A stretch of DNA of 24,429 nt from the NCBI GenBank assembly GCA_002421865.1, contig DISE01000133.1:1-24429 (forward strand), in the 5' to 3' direction. The stretch comes from Castellaniella sp. UBA6218. GTDB lineage: Bacteria > Pseudomonadota > Gammaproteobacteria > Burkholderiales > Burkholderiaceae_B. The notes under the pieces were generated by a model. It was not told the DNA's origin. It ran no database searches and saw nothing but the letters and a program-made list of their open reading frames with translations. Position 1 is the stretch's first letter. Every line of letters begins with the position of its first letter. A program made the position numbers and the translations under genes. Shown one piece after another: positions 7,753-16,865 of the stretch.

Positions 7753-10161
7753 ATGAACGGAAACGAAACGGGCGCCCCCGCCACTTCTCAATCAACCGAG
7801 GGGGCCGATCCCGTGGCGGCACGCCCGTCCCTGAGGGTCATGCATGTGATTTCGGGCCTGCTGCACGGGGGCGCCGAAACGGTGCTGTGCCGCCTGGCCA
7901 CGGCCCCAGGCGGCACAGTCCGGCATACGGTGGTGTCCATGCGTGGCGAAGGTGTCATGGGCGCGCGGCTGCGCGAGGCCGGCGTCGAGGTGATCTGCCT
8001 GGACATGCAGGGCTGGGCCGGCAACGTCCGCGGCCTGTGGCGTTTGTACCGGCTGCTGCGCGAGCGACGGCCCGATGTGGTGCAGACCTGGATGTATCAC
8101 GCCGACCTGATCGCCGGTCTCGTGGCGCGGCTGGCCGGCATCCGCGCCGTGGCCTGGGGCGTGCGCAATTCGGGCGTCAGCCTCGGGGAAAGCAGCCGTT
8201 CTTCCCGCATCGCGGCCTGGGCCTGCGCCCGCGTGTCGGCCTGGGTCCCGGGCGTCATCGTCGCTTGCGCCCGCAAGGCGGCCGAAGTCCACCGGGCCTG
8301 GGGCTACCGCGCCGACCGGGTGCTGGTCGTGCCCAACGGCTACGACCTGGACGTCTGGCATCCGGACGCCGCGGGCGTCGCCGAACTGCGCGCCCGCTGG
8401 GGGGTGCCCGAGGGGGCGCCGCTGCTGGGCAGCGTGGCGCGCTGGAATCCCTTGAAGGACCATGAGAACCTCCTGGCGGCGCTGGCTCTTTCCGTGCGCG
8501 CCCATCCGGACCTGCGCTGCGTGCTGATCGGGCTTGGGATGTCGCGCGACAACGCGGACCTGATCGCCCTGGCGCGGCATTACGGCCTGCTGGACCATCT
8601 CATCTTCCTGGGGCGTCGCGACGACGTGCCGGCGCTGATGCGGGCGCTGGACATCCACGTGTTGTCGAGCAAGGCCGAAGGCTTTCCCAACGTGGTGTCC
8701 GAGGCCATGGCCTCCGGCGTGGCCTGCGTGGTGACCGATGTGGGCGACGCGGCGGACATCGTGGGCGAGCACGGCTGGGTCGTGCCGCCCGAGGACGCGT
8801 CGGCCCTGGCGGGCGCCATCGACCAGGCGGTGGACGCCGTGCGCGATCCGCAATGGCCGGCGCGCCGCGACGCGGCCCGGGCCTCCGTCGAACGCCGCTA
8901 CAGCCTGCGGACCATGGTGGACCGTTACGAAACCGTCTGGCGCCGGCTGGCCGCCGATTTTCCAGCGGCCGGGGCAGGGCGGGGATCCAGTCCGGCCGTT
9001 GCGGAGCCCCCGGCCCCGGCCGTGGGCTCCGCGCGGGCTCCCCGGCTGCTGTTCTTCATCACCAATCCGGCGTTCCTGGTGTCCCACCGCCTGCCGGTGG
9101 CCGTGGCGGCGCGGGACGCCGGCTATGAGGTGCATGTCGCCTCCATGGGGGGGCCGGCGGTCGCCGAACTGGAGGCCCTGGGATTCATCCATCACCGCCT
9201 GCCTCTGTCGCGCACCAGCATGCGGCCCTGGACCGAGGCCCGCAGCCTCTGGGCCATCTGGCGTCTGTTTCGCCGGGTGCGGCCGGATCTGGTGCATGCC
9301 GTCACGCTCAAATCCGTGCTCTACGGCGGCATCGCCAGCCGTCTTGCGGGGGTGCCCGCCTATGTGGCGGCGATTTCGGGGCTGGGCTATGTCTTCATCC
9401 AGGGCTCGGGCGCCCGCGGCGCGCTCAAGCGCCTGGCCCTGGTCCTGTACCGCCTCGCCCTGGGGCATGCCAACAGCCGGGTGATCTTCCAGAATGCCTC
9501 GGACCGGGACGTGCTCGTGCAAGCCGGAGCGGTGCGGCCGGGGCATGTCGTGATGGTGCGGGGCTCGGGCGTGGACCTGGATCGTTTCGCGCCGGCTCCC
9601 TGGCCGGACGGCCCGGTGACGGTCGCCATGGCCAGCCGGTTGCTGCACGACAAGGGGGTACGCGAATTCGTCGAGGCCGCGCGGCTGTCCGCATCGCGCG
9701 GCGAAACGCTCCGCTGGCGTCTGGCCGGTAGCCTGGATCCGGAGAATCCCGCATCGGTGACCGTCACCGAACTCGAGGCCTGGCGGGCCGAGGGGGTGGT
9801 CGAGTACGTGGGTGAATGCGCGGACGTCGCAGGCTTCTACGCGCAGGCGCACATCGTGACGCTGCCGTCCTATCGCGAAGGGCTGCCGAAGTCCCTGATC
9901 GAGGCGGCCGCGTGTGGCCGGCCAGTGGTGACCACGGATGTCCCCGGCTGCCGGGACGCCATCGAACCCGGGGTCAGCGGCGTGCTGGTGCCGCCCCGGG
10001 ATGCACGGTCGCTGGCCGACGCGGTTGCGGCCCTGGCCGAAGACGAGGACTTGCGGACCCGCATGGGCGCCGCCGGCCGGGCGCTTGCGGAGCGCGATTT
10101 CGGCCTGGACCGGATCGTCCGGGCGCATCTGGACGTCTACAGGGATCTCGCGGAGCACTGA
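7753..10161 (+). CDS. Fused bifunctional GT4-GT4 glycosyltransferase
   Basis: One uninterrupted 802-aa protein holding two complete GT4 enzymes. Unit 1 (about residues 20-400) starts with LRVMHVISGLLHGGAETVL and has SVARWNPLKDHENLLAAL and the E-x7-E pair E309/E317 in AEGFPNVVSEAM. A low-complexity Ala/Pro/Gly linker runs over about 402-429. Unit 2 (about 430-802) starts with RLLFFITNPAFLVSHRLPVA and has AISGLGYVF, MASRLLHDKGVREF and E709/E717 in REGLPKSLIEAA; it resembles the CapM/PglA/WcaI-like group. The units are not recent duplicates of each other. ATG 7753 is chosen because GAGGAAA lies 5 bases upstream; the frame stays open further upstream but has no good start. It probably adds two successive sugars to the lipid-linked oligosaccharide. 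Both active sites look intact. Confidence 0.86.
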   Translation: MNGNETGAPATSQSTEGADPVAARPSLRVMHVISGLLHGGAETVLCRLATAPGGTVRHTVVSMRGEGVMGARLREAGVEVICLDMQGWAGNVRGLWRLYRLLRERRPDVVQTWMYHADLIAGLVARLAGIRAVAWGVRNSGVSLGESSRSSRIAAWACARVSAWVPGVIVACARKAAEVHRAWGYRADRVLVVPNGYDLDVWHPDAAGVAELRARWGVPEGAPLLGSVARWNPLKDHENLLAALALSVRAHPDLRCVLIGLGMSRDNADLIALARHYGLLDHLIFLGRRDDVPALMRALDIHVLSSKAEGFPNVVSEAMASGVACVVTDVGDAADIVGEHGWVVPPEDASALAGAIDQAVDAVRDPQWPARRDAARASVERRYSLRTMVDRYETVWRRLAADFPAAGAGRGSSPAVAEPPAPAVGSARAPRLLFFITNPAFLVSHRLPVAVAARDAGYEVHVASMGGPAVAELEALGFIHHRLPLSRTSMRPWTEARSLWAIWRLFRRVRPDLVHAVTLKSVLYGGIASRLAGVPAYVAAISGLGYVFIQGSGARGALKRLALVLYRLALGHANSRVIFQNASDRDVLVQAGAVRPGHVVMVRGSGVDLDRFAPAPWPDGPVTVAMASRLLHDKGVREFVEAARLSASRGETLRWRLAGSLDPENPASVTVTELEAWRAEGVVEYVGECADVAGFYAQAHIVTLPSYREGLPKSLIEAAACGRPVVTTDVPGCRDAIEPGVSGVLVPPRDARSLADAVAALAEDEDLRTRMGAAGRALAERDFGLDRIVRAHLDVYRDLAEH

Positions 10162-10170
10162 CAACAGTAG

Positions 10171-10254
10171 TTGACATCGGATCAGTGTTTTCCCGATGGA
10201 ACAGCCTGGGCGGCCATTTGTTCCATTGACGATACATTAGGACATCCTTAGAGT
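10171..10254 (+). promoter_or_regulatory. Regulatory region of the catabolic operon: two candidate promoters
   Basis: Between the last glycosyltransferase and gntR there are 100 bases. TTGACA (10171-10176) is a perfect -35 hexamer, but no good -10 lies 16-18 bases downstream. TTGACG (10226-10231) is followed after exactly 17 bases by TAGAGT (10249-10254), a fair sigma-70 pair that would start transcription at about 10261-10262, on the gntR ATG. A six-base inverted repeat, CATCGG (10175-10180) and CCGATG (10193-10198), overlaps the first -35. No terminator for the polysaccharide operon was seen here, so some read-through is possible. Confidence 0.45.
10196..10226. promoter_or_regulatory. Perfect 8-bp inverted repeat, candidate GntR operator
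   Basis: ATGGAACA (10196-10203) and TGTTCCAT (10219-10226) are exact reverse complements separated by 15 bases, with centres 23 bp apart (about two helical turns). The right arm touches the TTGACG -35 element at 10226. Position and symmetry suit a dimeric repressor, most simply the GntR protein encoded 36 bases downstream. No T-run follows, so it is not a terminator. Binding is inferred, not shown. Confidence 0.5.
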
Positions 10255-10261
10255 TTCCTTC

Positions 10262-11059
10262 ATGGGAACCTCTTTGCCGCTGCCGAAGTATCACCAGATC
10301 TACCTGATCCTGCGCGAGCAGGTGCAGGAAGGCCGTTTCGACCAGGATGGCGTGCCTGGCGAGCATGCGCTTGCCGATCAGTTCAAGGTGGCCCGCATCA
10401 CGATCCGCAAGGCGATGGAAATGCTGGTGGCCGATGGCCTGGTGTCGCGCCGGCCAGGCCTGGGAACCTGGCCTGTGCGGGGCAAGGCGCGGGCCGAGGG
10501 CATGGCTGCGGCCGGCAAGCCGCAAAAGGCGCATCTGACGGGGCTGCTGGAAAACATCGTCAACATGGGGCGGCGCACCTCGGTGCAGGTGCTCGACAGC
10601 GCGCTGGTCAGCGCGTCGCCTTCCGTGGCCGAGGCTTTGCGCATCGATATCGGTGCGCCTGTTTACAAAAGCCTGCGTGTGCGCAGCACCGATGCCGGCC
10701 CGCTTTCCTACATCACCACCTATGTGCCGCAGGCGGTGGCCGACTTCACCCGCGAGGATCTGGAGCGTGAGCCGATGCTGATGCTGCTGGAGTCCGCCGG
10801 CGTGGAGTTCGGCGGTGCGACACAGACCATTTCCGCGCGTCTGGCCGACGCCCAGATCGCCCATCACCTGGATGTGTCGCTGGGCTCGGCCCTGTTGTCG
10901 GTGACGCGGGTCGTGCATGACATGGAGGACCGGCCCGTGCAGCTGCTGCTGGGTTTATACCGGCCGGATCGCTATCAATATCAGTTGCAACTGTCACGCG
11001 TCGGCAGCATCGACGCCAAGGTCTGGGTCAGCGAAGAGCTAACGGCCCAATTTCATTGA
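10262..11059 (+). CDS. GntR-family transcriptional regulator, HutC subfamily (UTRA domain)
   Basis: A DNA-binding regulator (265 aa). Residues ~8-75 form the winged helix: PLPKYHQIYLILREQVQEGRF, then the recognition helix region HALADQFKVARITIRKAMEML and the wing SRRPGLGTWPV. Residues ~95-255 look like a UTRA ligand-binding domain (for example GAPVYKSLRVR, the TYVPQAVADF block, and LLLGLYRPDRYQYQLQLSR at the end). HutC-type members usually repress a neighbouring catabolic operon until its substrate or an intermediate binds. Here the gene comes first, 18 bases before the transporter gene on the same strand, so it is probably autoregulated. There is no Shine-Dalgarno sequence before ATG 10262; a leaderless transcript is possible. 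The inducer is unknown. Confidence 0.9.
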   Translation: MGTSLPLPKYHQIYLILREQVQEGRFDQDGVPGEHALADQFKVARITIRKAMEMLVADGLVSRRPGLGTWPVRGKARAEGMAAAGKPQKAHLTGLLENIVNMGRRTSVQVLDSALVSASPSVAEALRIDIGAPVYKSLRVRSTDAGPLSYITTYVPQAVADFTREDLEREPMLMLLESAGVEFGGATQTISARLADAQIAHHLDVSLGSALLSVTRVVHDMEDRPVQLLLGLYRPDRYQYQLQLSRVGSIDAKVWVSEELTAQFH

Positions 11060-11077
11060 CTCCTTCGGAGGCTTTCC

Positions 11078-12283
11078 ATGAGCTCGCGTCGTACTTTTCT
11101 GTGTCAATCCGCCGCCGCGGCGGCGATGCTGTCCACTCCCTGGATCGTTCGCGCCCAATCCGCAGCGCCGGTGAAAGTCGGGGTGCTTCACCCAGTGACC
11201 GGGGCGCTGGCCTATTCCGGGCAGCAATGCCGGCTGGGCGCGCTGCTGGCCATCGATGACGTCAATCAGGCCGGCGGCATCAAATCCCTGGGCGGCGCTC
11301 CCCTGGCGGCCATTCTGGGCGATGCGCAGTCCCGGCCGGAGGCCGGTTCGGCCGAAGTGGAAAAAATGAACCAGGAAGGCGTGTCTGCCATCGTGGGCGC
11401 GTACGCGTCGGCGATCTGCCTGGCGACGACGCAGACCGCCGCCAAGTACGGCCTGCCCCACGTGGTGGACGTGGGCGTGGCCGACCAGATCGTCGAACGC
11501 GGCCTGACGAATACGTTCCGTTTCGGCCCCGGCTACCGCATATGCAGCGAAAGGGCGATCACCGACCTGGCCGCCCTGAACAATGCCGCCGGCAAGCCGG
11601 CCAAGACCGTGATGATCGTCCATGAGGATTCGCTTTTCGGCACCGGCACGGCGGCCCTGCTGTCCAAATCGCTGCCGCAGCACGGATTCGAGGTGGTCGA
11701 TGTGCTCAAGCATCCGAATCCCACCCGGGACTTCAACAATATCGTGCTGCGCATGAAGTCGGCGAACCCCGATATCGTGATTCCGGCGAACTATTACAAC
11801 GAATACGCCTTGCTGCTGCGCGCCATGCGGCAGCAGAAGGTGCAGCCCAAGGCGATCTATTCAGTGTTGGGAGGCGCCGCCTCCAGCTACAAGTTCGTCA
11901 AGGAATTCCCGGACATCGCCAACGGCATCATCGATTGCAACCACTGGTTCAACCCCAAGGACGCGCGCGTGGCGCCGCTCAAGGCCCGCGTGGAAGGGAA
12001 GGGGGCCTACTTCAGCTACGAGGTCTTCATGACCTACACCTCGGTCTTGCTGCTGGCCGACGCCCTGGAGCGGGCCAAGTCGGCCGATCGCGCCGCGATC
12101 ATCGAGGCGCTGGCTTCGAGCACGTTCAATGAGCATTTCATGCCCTATGGCCCCACCCATTTCGTCAATGGACAGAACACCGGCGCCCAGCCCCTGATGA
12201 CGCAGGTGCTCGACAACGACATCAAGGTGATTTTCCCCGCCGACTACCGCCAGACCGACGCCGTCTTTCCCTTGAAGGCCTGA
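11078..12283 (+). CDS. ABC transporter substrate-binding protein, branched-chain amino acid (LivK) type, Tat signal
   Basis: A periplasmic binding protein (401 aa) of the Peripla_BP_6/LivK family. The N-terminus carries a twin-arginine signal: SRRTFL with R4-R5, an Ala-rich hydrophobic stretch, and a likely cleavage after VRA at residue 26. The mature part begins PVKVGVLHPVTGALAYSG, typical of this family, and continues with LLAIDDVNQAGGI, VSAIVGAY and FRFGPGYRICSERA. It would capture the operon's substrate and deliver it to the two permeases that follow. ATG 11078 has CGGAGG 6 bases upstream. LivK-type proteins bind many ligands besides amino acids (amides, urea, aromatic and dicarboxylic acids), so the ligand cannot be read from sequence; the enzymes downstream suggest a lactam, imide or carboxylate. 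Confidence 0.9.
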   Translation: MSSRRTFLCQSAAAAAMLSTPWIVRAQSAAPVKVGVLHPVTGALAYSGQQCRLGALLAIDDVNQAGGIKSLGGAPLAAILGDAQSRPEAGSAEVEKMNQEGVSAIVGAYASAICLATTQTAAKYGLPHVVDVGVADQIVERGLTNTFRFGPGYRICSERAITDLAALNNAAGKPAKTVMIVHEDSLFGTGTAALLSKSLPQHGFEVVDVLKHPNPTRDFNNIVLRMKSANPDIVIPANYYNEYALLLRAMRQQKVQPKAIYSVLGGAASSYKFVKEFPDIANGIIDCNHWFNPKDARVAPLKARVEGKGAYFSYEVFMTYTSVLLLADALERAKSADRAAIIEALASSTFNEHFMPYGPTHFVNGQNTGAQPLMTQVLDNDIKVIFPADYRQTDAVFPLKA

Positions 12284-12291
12284 ACGACAGC

Positions 12292-13164
12292 ATGCTGGAT
12301 TCCACCATCCTCTTCTCCTCGGTGCTCAACGGGCTCACGACCGGCGCCGTCTATGCCCTGATCGCGCTGGGCCTGACGCTGATCTACGGCGTGCTGCACA
12401 TCATCAATTTCGCCCACGGGGCGGCGCTGATGGTGGCCCTGTACGCCGTATACCTGCTCAAGGACCGTCTGGGCATCGACCCCTACGCGGCCCTGCCGCT
12501 GGTGGTGGCCGGGATGTTCGCGCTCGGTTACGGACTCCAGTGGCTCGTCATCAACCGGGCGGGCAATGGCAAGGACGAGAACATCCTGCTGGTGACCCTC
12601 GGCCTGGCCATCGTTCTGGAGAACCTGGCCCTGGTCTGGTTCAAATCCGATACGCGCACCATCGACACGGCCTATGCCCTGTCGACGGTGGCGATCGGCC
12701 CGGCCATGATCGCGCTGCCGAAGGTCATCGCGTTTTGCGGCGCACTGGCGGTCGCCGCCATCCTGTTCTGGGTCATCCGCAGCACCGATCTGGGCCGCGC
12801 GATCCGGGCGGTCGCCCATGAGAAACAGGGCGCGCGGCTGATGGGCATCGACGTGGAGAAGGTCTATGCGCTGTCGTTCGGCATCGGCATGGCCTGCCTG
12901 GGGGCGGCGGCCTGCTTTCTTTTGCCGGCCTACTACGTGAACCCGCAGGTGGGCAGCGGCTTCGTGCTGATTGCCTTCACCATCGTGGTGCTGGGCGGCA
13001 TGGGCAGTTTCGGCGGCGCGCTGGTCGGCGGCCTGCTGATCGGCGTAGTGGAATCCGTCGGCGGCCTGTTCCTCGGTGACTCGCTGGGGCAAATGGGGAT
13101 TTTCGCGATCTTCATCGCGGTGTTGCTGTTCCGGCCCCGCGGGCTGTTCGGAGCAAAGGGCTGA
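12292..13164 (+). CDS. livH: Branched-chain amino acid-type ABC transporter permease, LivH
   Basis: An inner-membrane permease (290 aa, mostly hydrophobic segments). The family pattern is clear: FSSVLNGLTTGAVYALIALGL, then TLIYGVLHIINFAHGAALM near the N-terminus, the cytoplasmic loop AVAHEKQGARLMGIDVEKVYAL that docks the ATPase, and the C-terminal IVVLGGMGSFGGALVGGLLIGV. It pairs with the LivM-like protein encoded 3 bases downstream to form the channel of the importer. ATG 12292 follows the binding-protein gene by 8 bases. It has normal length and shows no damage. The substrate is set by the binding protein, not by this subunit. Confidence 0.94.
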   Translation: MLDSTILFSSVLNGLTTGAVYALIALGLTLIYGVLHIINFAHGAALMVALYAVYLLKDRLGIDPYAALPLVVAGMFALGYGLQWLVINRAGNGKDENILLVTLGLAIVLENLALVWFKSDTRTIDTAYALSTVAIGPAMIALPKVIAFCGALAVAAILFWVIRSTDLGRAIRAVAHEKQGARLMGIDVEKVYALSFGIGMACLGAAACFLLPAYYVNPQVGSGFVLIAFTIVVLGGMGSFGGALVGGLLIGVVESVGGLFLGDSLGQMGIFAIFIAVLLFRPRGLFGAKG

Positions 13165-13167
13165 ACG

Positions 13168-14139
13168 ATGCAAAAGGATCTTTACGCGATCGCATTTTTC
13201 GCCGCGGCGGTGCTGGCGCTGACCACGCTGGCCGATTCGGGCGTGTGGCTGACCTTCGTGATGATGGCGCTCTATGCCGGGCTCCTGGCGCAGGCCTGGA
13301 ACATCCTGGGCGGCTACGGCGGGCAGCTGTCCTTCGGGCACGCCCTGTTCTTCGGCGTGGGCGCCTACACGCAGGCCCTGGGGCAATTGTCGCTGGCGCT
13401 CAATCCCTGGCTGGTTCTGCCGCTGGCCGTCGCCGCAGGGGCGTTGACCGGCCTGGGTGTGGGCGGCCTGACGTTCCGCTACGGACTCAAGGGGTCGTAC
13501 TTCGCGCTGGTCACGCTGGCCTTCGCCGAAGTGTTCCGCATCCTGGCGGGATCGGTGTCCTTCACCGGCGGCGGGATGGGGCTCATGGTGCCGCTGCATG
13601 AAGGCCTGGCCAACATGCAGTTCGGGTCGCGCCGGGGCTATGTCTATCTGTTGCTGGGGTTCGTCGGGCTCGCGCTGCTGGTCACCGCCTGGTTGCGGCA
13701 TTCCCGTTTCGGCGCCTATCTGCAGGCGGTGCGCGACAACGAGGACGCCGCCCGCGCCATCGGCGTGAACCCCCTGCGCGTCAAGCTGGGCGGGATCGCG
13801 CTGTCCGCCGCTTTCATGAGCGTCGCCGGCGCGTTCTACGTGCAAGTGTTCCAGTACATCGATCCGGGCATCGTGTTTGGCCCGGCCATTTCTGTCGAGG
13901 CGCTGGTGGGGGCCATCGTGGGCGGCCTGGGAACCCTGTGGGGGCCGTTGCTGGGCGCCCTGGTTCTGCATGTGCTGGCCGAACTGACCCGCAACCTGTT
14001 CGGGGAGCTGCCGGGCATCAGCATGGTGATCTACGGCGTGGTGCTGGTCGTCATCGTGATGTTCCTGCCGCGCGGCATCAGCGGCGTCGGCCTCTCCCTG
14101 GGGCGTCGATTCGGTTTCAAGGAGCGCGTCCGTGTCTGA
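13168..14139 (+). CDS. livM: Branched-chain amino acid-type ABC transporter permease, LivM
   Basis: The second permease subunit (323 aa). Diagnostic blocks are AQAWNILGGYGGQLSFGHALFFGVGAY, LKGSYFALVTLAFAEVF, the coupling loop AVRDNEDAARAIGVNPLRVKL, and the C-terminal VGAIVGGLGTLWGPLLGALV. Together with LivH it forms the inner-membrane pore that moves the substrate into the cytoplasm. The last 8 bases overlap the start of livG (GTG 14132), which suggests translational coupling. Its size is that of short LivM proteins without the extra N-terminal helices of the E. coli form. Confidence 0.94.
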   Translation: MQKDLYAIAFFAAAVLALTTLADSGVWLTFVMMALYAGLLAQAWNILGGYGGQLSFGHALFFGVGAYTQALGQLSLALNPWLVLPLAVAAGALTGLGVGGLTFRYGLKGSYFALVTLAFAEVFRILAGSVSFTGGGMGLMVPLHEGLANMQFGSRRGYVYLLLGFVGLALLVTAWLRHSRFGAYLQAVRDNEDAARAIGVNPLRVKLGGIALSAAFMSVAGAFYVQVFQYIDPGIVFGPAISVEALVGAIVGGLGTLWGPLLGALVLHVLAELTRNLFGELPGISMVIYGVVLVVIVMFLPRGISGVGLSLGRRFGFKERVRV

Positions 14140-14883
14140 AGCCCTGTTGCAAGCACGCAATCTGTCGGTTGCCTTCGGGGGCCTGAAAGCGGTTCAGGAC
14201 GTGAGTCTGGATGTACCCCAGGGATCCCTCACCGCGCTGGTCGGCCCCAACGGCGCGGGCAAGACTACGTTGTTTGCCTTGCTGTCCGGGTTCCTGAAAC
14301 CCGATTCCGGCTCCGTGCGTTTCTCGGGGCGGGACATTACGGGGCATGCGCCCCATGAGTCCGCCAGGCTGGGCCTGGCCCGGACTTTCCAGGTCGTGCA
14401 GCCGTTCGGCGCGCAGACGGTGCGCCAGAACATCGCAGTGGGTGCGCACCTGCGTCTGGCCGATCGCCAGGAAGCGCTGGCGTGGGCGGAGTCGGTGGCG
14501 GCCCGCGTCAATCTGGGCGCCGTGCTCGACAAGCCCGCGGCGGACCTGACGGTGGCCGGACGCAAGCGTCTGGAACTGGCCCGCGCCCTGGCGACCCGGC
14601 CGCGTCTGCTGCTGCTCGACGAGGTGCTCGCGGGGCTCAACCCGAGCGAAATAGAGGAGATGATTCCCGTGGTGAGGAATCTGGTCGATGAAGGCGTCAC
14701 CGTGCTGATGATCGAGCACGTGATGCGTGCCGTGATGAGCCTGGCCGAACAGGTGTGGGTCCTTGCCCAGGGACGCCTGATCGCCTCGGGCTCCCCCGGC
14801 GAAGTGACGCGCGACCCGGTGGTGGTCGAGGCCTATCTGGGCCATGGCGCCGCGGCCCGGCTGGCCGCTCAGGGAGTGCGGGG

Positions 14884-14887
<4 letters not shown>
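14132..14887 (+). CDS. livG: ABC transporter ATP-binding protein, LivG
   Basis: A cytoplasmic ATPase (251 aa) that drives the importer. The Walker A motif GPNGAGKT is at 38-45, Walker B LLLLDEV has D163 and the catalytic E164, and the switch histidine lies in MIEHVM. The signature motif is LTVAGRKRLELARAL (from 139) rather than LSGGQ; degenerate forms of this kind are common among LivG proteins. The long insertion FQVVQPFGAQTVRQNIAVG is typical of LivG. GTG 14132 is preceded by AAGGAG with a 7-base gap and overlaps the livM stop. The stop itself overlaps the ATG of livF. Confidence 0.93.
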
Positions 14888-15594
<707 letters not shown>

Positions 15595-15596
15595 CG

Positions 15597-16865
15597 ATGA
15601 ACCAGCCGCAAACACTGGCGCAGAAACTGATCGCCGCCGCCTGCGGGCGGCCTGCGGTCACCGAAGGCGAGATCGTGACCTGCGCGGTGGACCTGGCGAT
15701 GTTCCACGATTCCAGCGGTCCCAGGCGCCTGCGGCCCATGCTGGAAGAGCTGGGCGTTCCTTTGTGGGATCCATCCAGGATTGTCCTGGTCATCGATCAC
15801 TATGTCCCGGAGTCGGATGAAGAGTCGCGCCGGATCGTCCGGATCGCCCGGGATTGGGCGGCCGAACAGCGGCTGCCCAATGTCTACGACTCCGTCGGTA
15901 TTTCCCACGTGGTGGTGCCGCAGCATGGCCATATCCGTCCCGGCATGTTCTGCGTGGGCGGGGATTCGCACTCTCCCACGGGCGGCGCGTTCGGCGCGTA
16001 CATGTTCGGCATCGGCAGCACGGAAATGCTGGGCGTGGCCGTCACCGGGCGGATCTGGGTCAAGGTGCCCAGGACCCTGATGATGCGCTGGAGCGGCCGC
16101 CTGTCCGCCGGCGTCACCGCCAAGGACATGATGCTGCACATGATCGGTCGCCACGGCATGAATGGCGGCCGCTATCAGGCCGTGGAGTTTTGCGGCGAGG
16201 CGGTGCGCGCCCTGTCGATGCAGGAGCGCATGACGCTCTCGAACATGAGCGCCGAGTTCGGCTCGCAGGTGGGGCTGATCGCGCCTGACGAAACCACGGT
16301 TGCCTATCTGCGCGAGGCGGGCGTGACGCAGCCGGTCGATCTTCCGCGCTGGCAGAGCGATGACGGGGCGGATGCCGAGTGGCACGAGTTCGATGCGGAT
16401 ACGCTGGCGCCGCAGGTGGCCGCCCCGCATAGCCCCGCCAATGCGCGCGACGTGGATCAGTACGCCGGCACGCCGGTCCAGGTGGCCTATATCGGCGCCT
16501 GCACGGGCGCCAAGCTCGAGGATCTGCGTGCGGCGGCCAGCATCCTCGCAGGCCGTCGCGTCGCCGACGGCCTGCGGCTGATCGTGGCGCCGGCCAGCCG
16601 GCAGGACCAGGAACAGGCCGAGCGGGAAGGGCTCATCCAGGCCTTGCGGGATGCGGGCGGCGAAATGTTTCCCACGGCCTGCGGCGCGTGCGCGGGCTAT
16701 GGGGGCTCGATCCCGGACGGCGCCAACGTCATTTCCACCACGGCCCGGAACTTCAAGGGCCGCATGGGCTCGGAAACCGCGCAGGTGTTCCTCTCTTCCC
16801 CTTATACCGCGGCGGCCTCGGCGGTGCGCGGCCGCATCAGCGATCCTAGGGAGTTCCTGTCATGA
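15597..16865 (+). CDS. Aconitase/isopropylmalate dehydratase-family hydro-lyase, large subunit
   Basis: The catalytic, [4Fe-4S]-binding subunit (422 aa) of a two-subunit hydro-lyase of the LeuC/DmdA group. It would hydrate (or dehydrate) a double bond between two carboxyl-bearing carbons. The three likely cluster ligands are C302 in YIGACTGAKLEDL and C362/C365 in TACGACAGYGG. Substrate-side blocks are VIDHYVPESDEESR and VVPQHGHIRPGMFCVGGDSHSPTGGAFGAYMFGIGSTE. The motif after C302 is TGAK, not the TNSR/TNGR of LeuC and aconitase, so it is unlikely to be housekeeping LeuC. Candidates are 2,3-dimethylmalate, citraconate or maleate hydratase, or an aconitase-like enzyme. ATG 15597 is preferred; GTG 15591, overlapping the livF stop, is also in frame. 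The small subunit follows with an ATGA overlap. Confidence 0.85.
   Translation: MNQPQTLAQKLIAAACGRPAVTEGEIVTCAVDLAMFHDSSGPRRLRPMLEELGVPLWDPSRIVLVIDHYVPESDEESRRIVRIARDWAAEQRLPNVYDSVGISHVVVPQHGHIRPGMFCVGGDSHSPTGGAFGAYMFGIGSTEMLGVAVTGRIWVKVPRTLMMRWSGRLSAGVTAKDMMLHMIGRHGMNGGRYQAVEFCGEAVRALSMQERMTLSNMSAEFGSQVGLIAPDETTVAYLREAGVTQPVDLPRWQSDDGADAEWHEFDADTLAPQVAAPHSPANARDVDQYAGTPVQVAYIGACTGAKLEDLRAAASILAGRRVADGLRLIVAPASRQDQEQAEREGLIQALRDAGGEMFPTACGACAGYGGSIPDGANVISTTARNFKGRMGSETAQVFLSSPYTAAASAVRGRISDPREFLS

Noticed and set aside
7792..10164. Minus-strand open frame of 790 codons opposite the fused glycosyltransferase.
   Set aside because: Same His/Arg/Gln/Gly-rich composition and no recognisable domain; the plus-strand frame has clear GT4 motifs throughout.
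10175..10198. CATCGG/CCGATG repeat considered as the terminator of the polysaccharide operon.
   Set aside because: The stem is only 6 bp, with a 12-base loop and no T-run after it. It is better treated as a possible regulatory repeat.
12244..14160. Minus-strand open frame of 638 codons opposite livH and livM.
   Set aside because: It mirrors two clear permease genes and has a biased His/Gln/Asp/Arg composition without motifs.
14546..14590. LivG signature motif LTVAGRKRLELARAL instead of LSGGQ, considered as a sign of a defective ATPase.
   Set aside because: Walker A, Walker B with the catalytic Glu, and the switch His are intact, and degenerate signatures of this form occur widely in LivG proteins.
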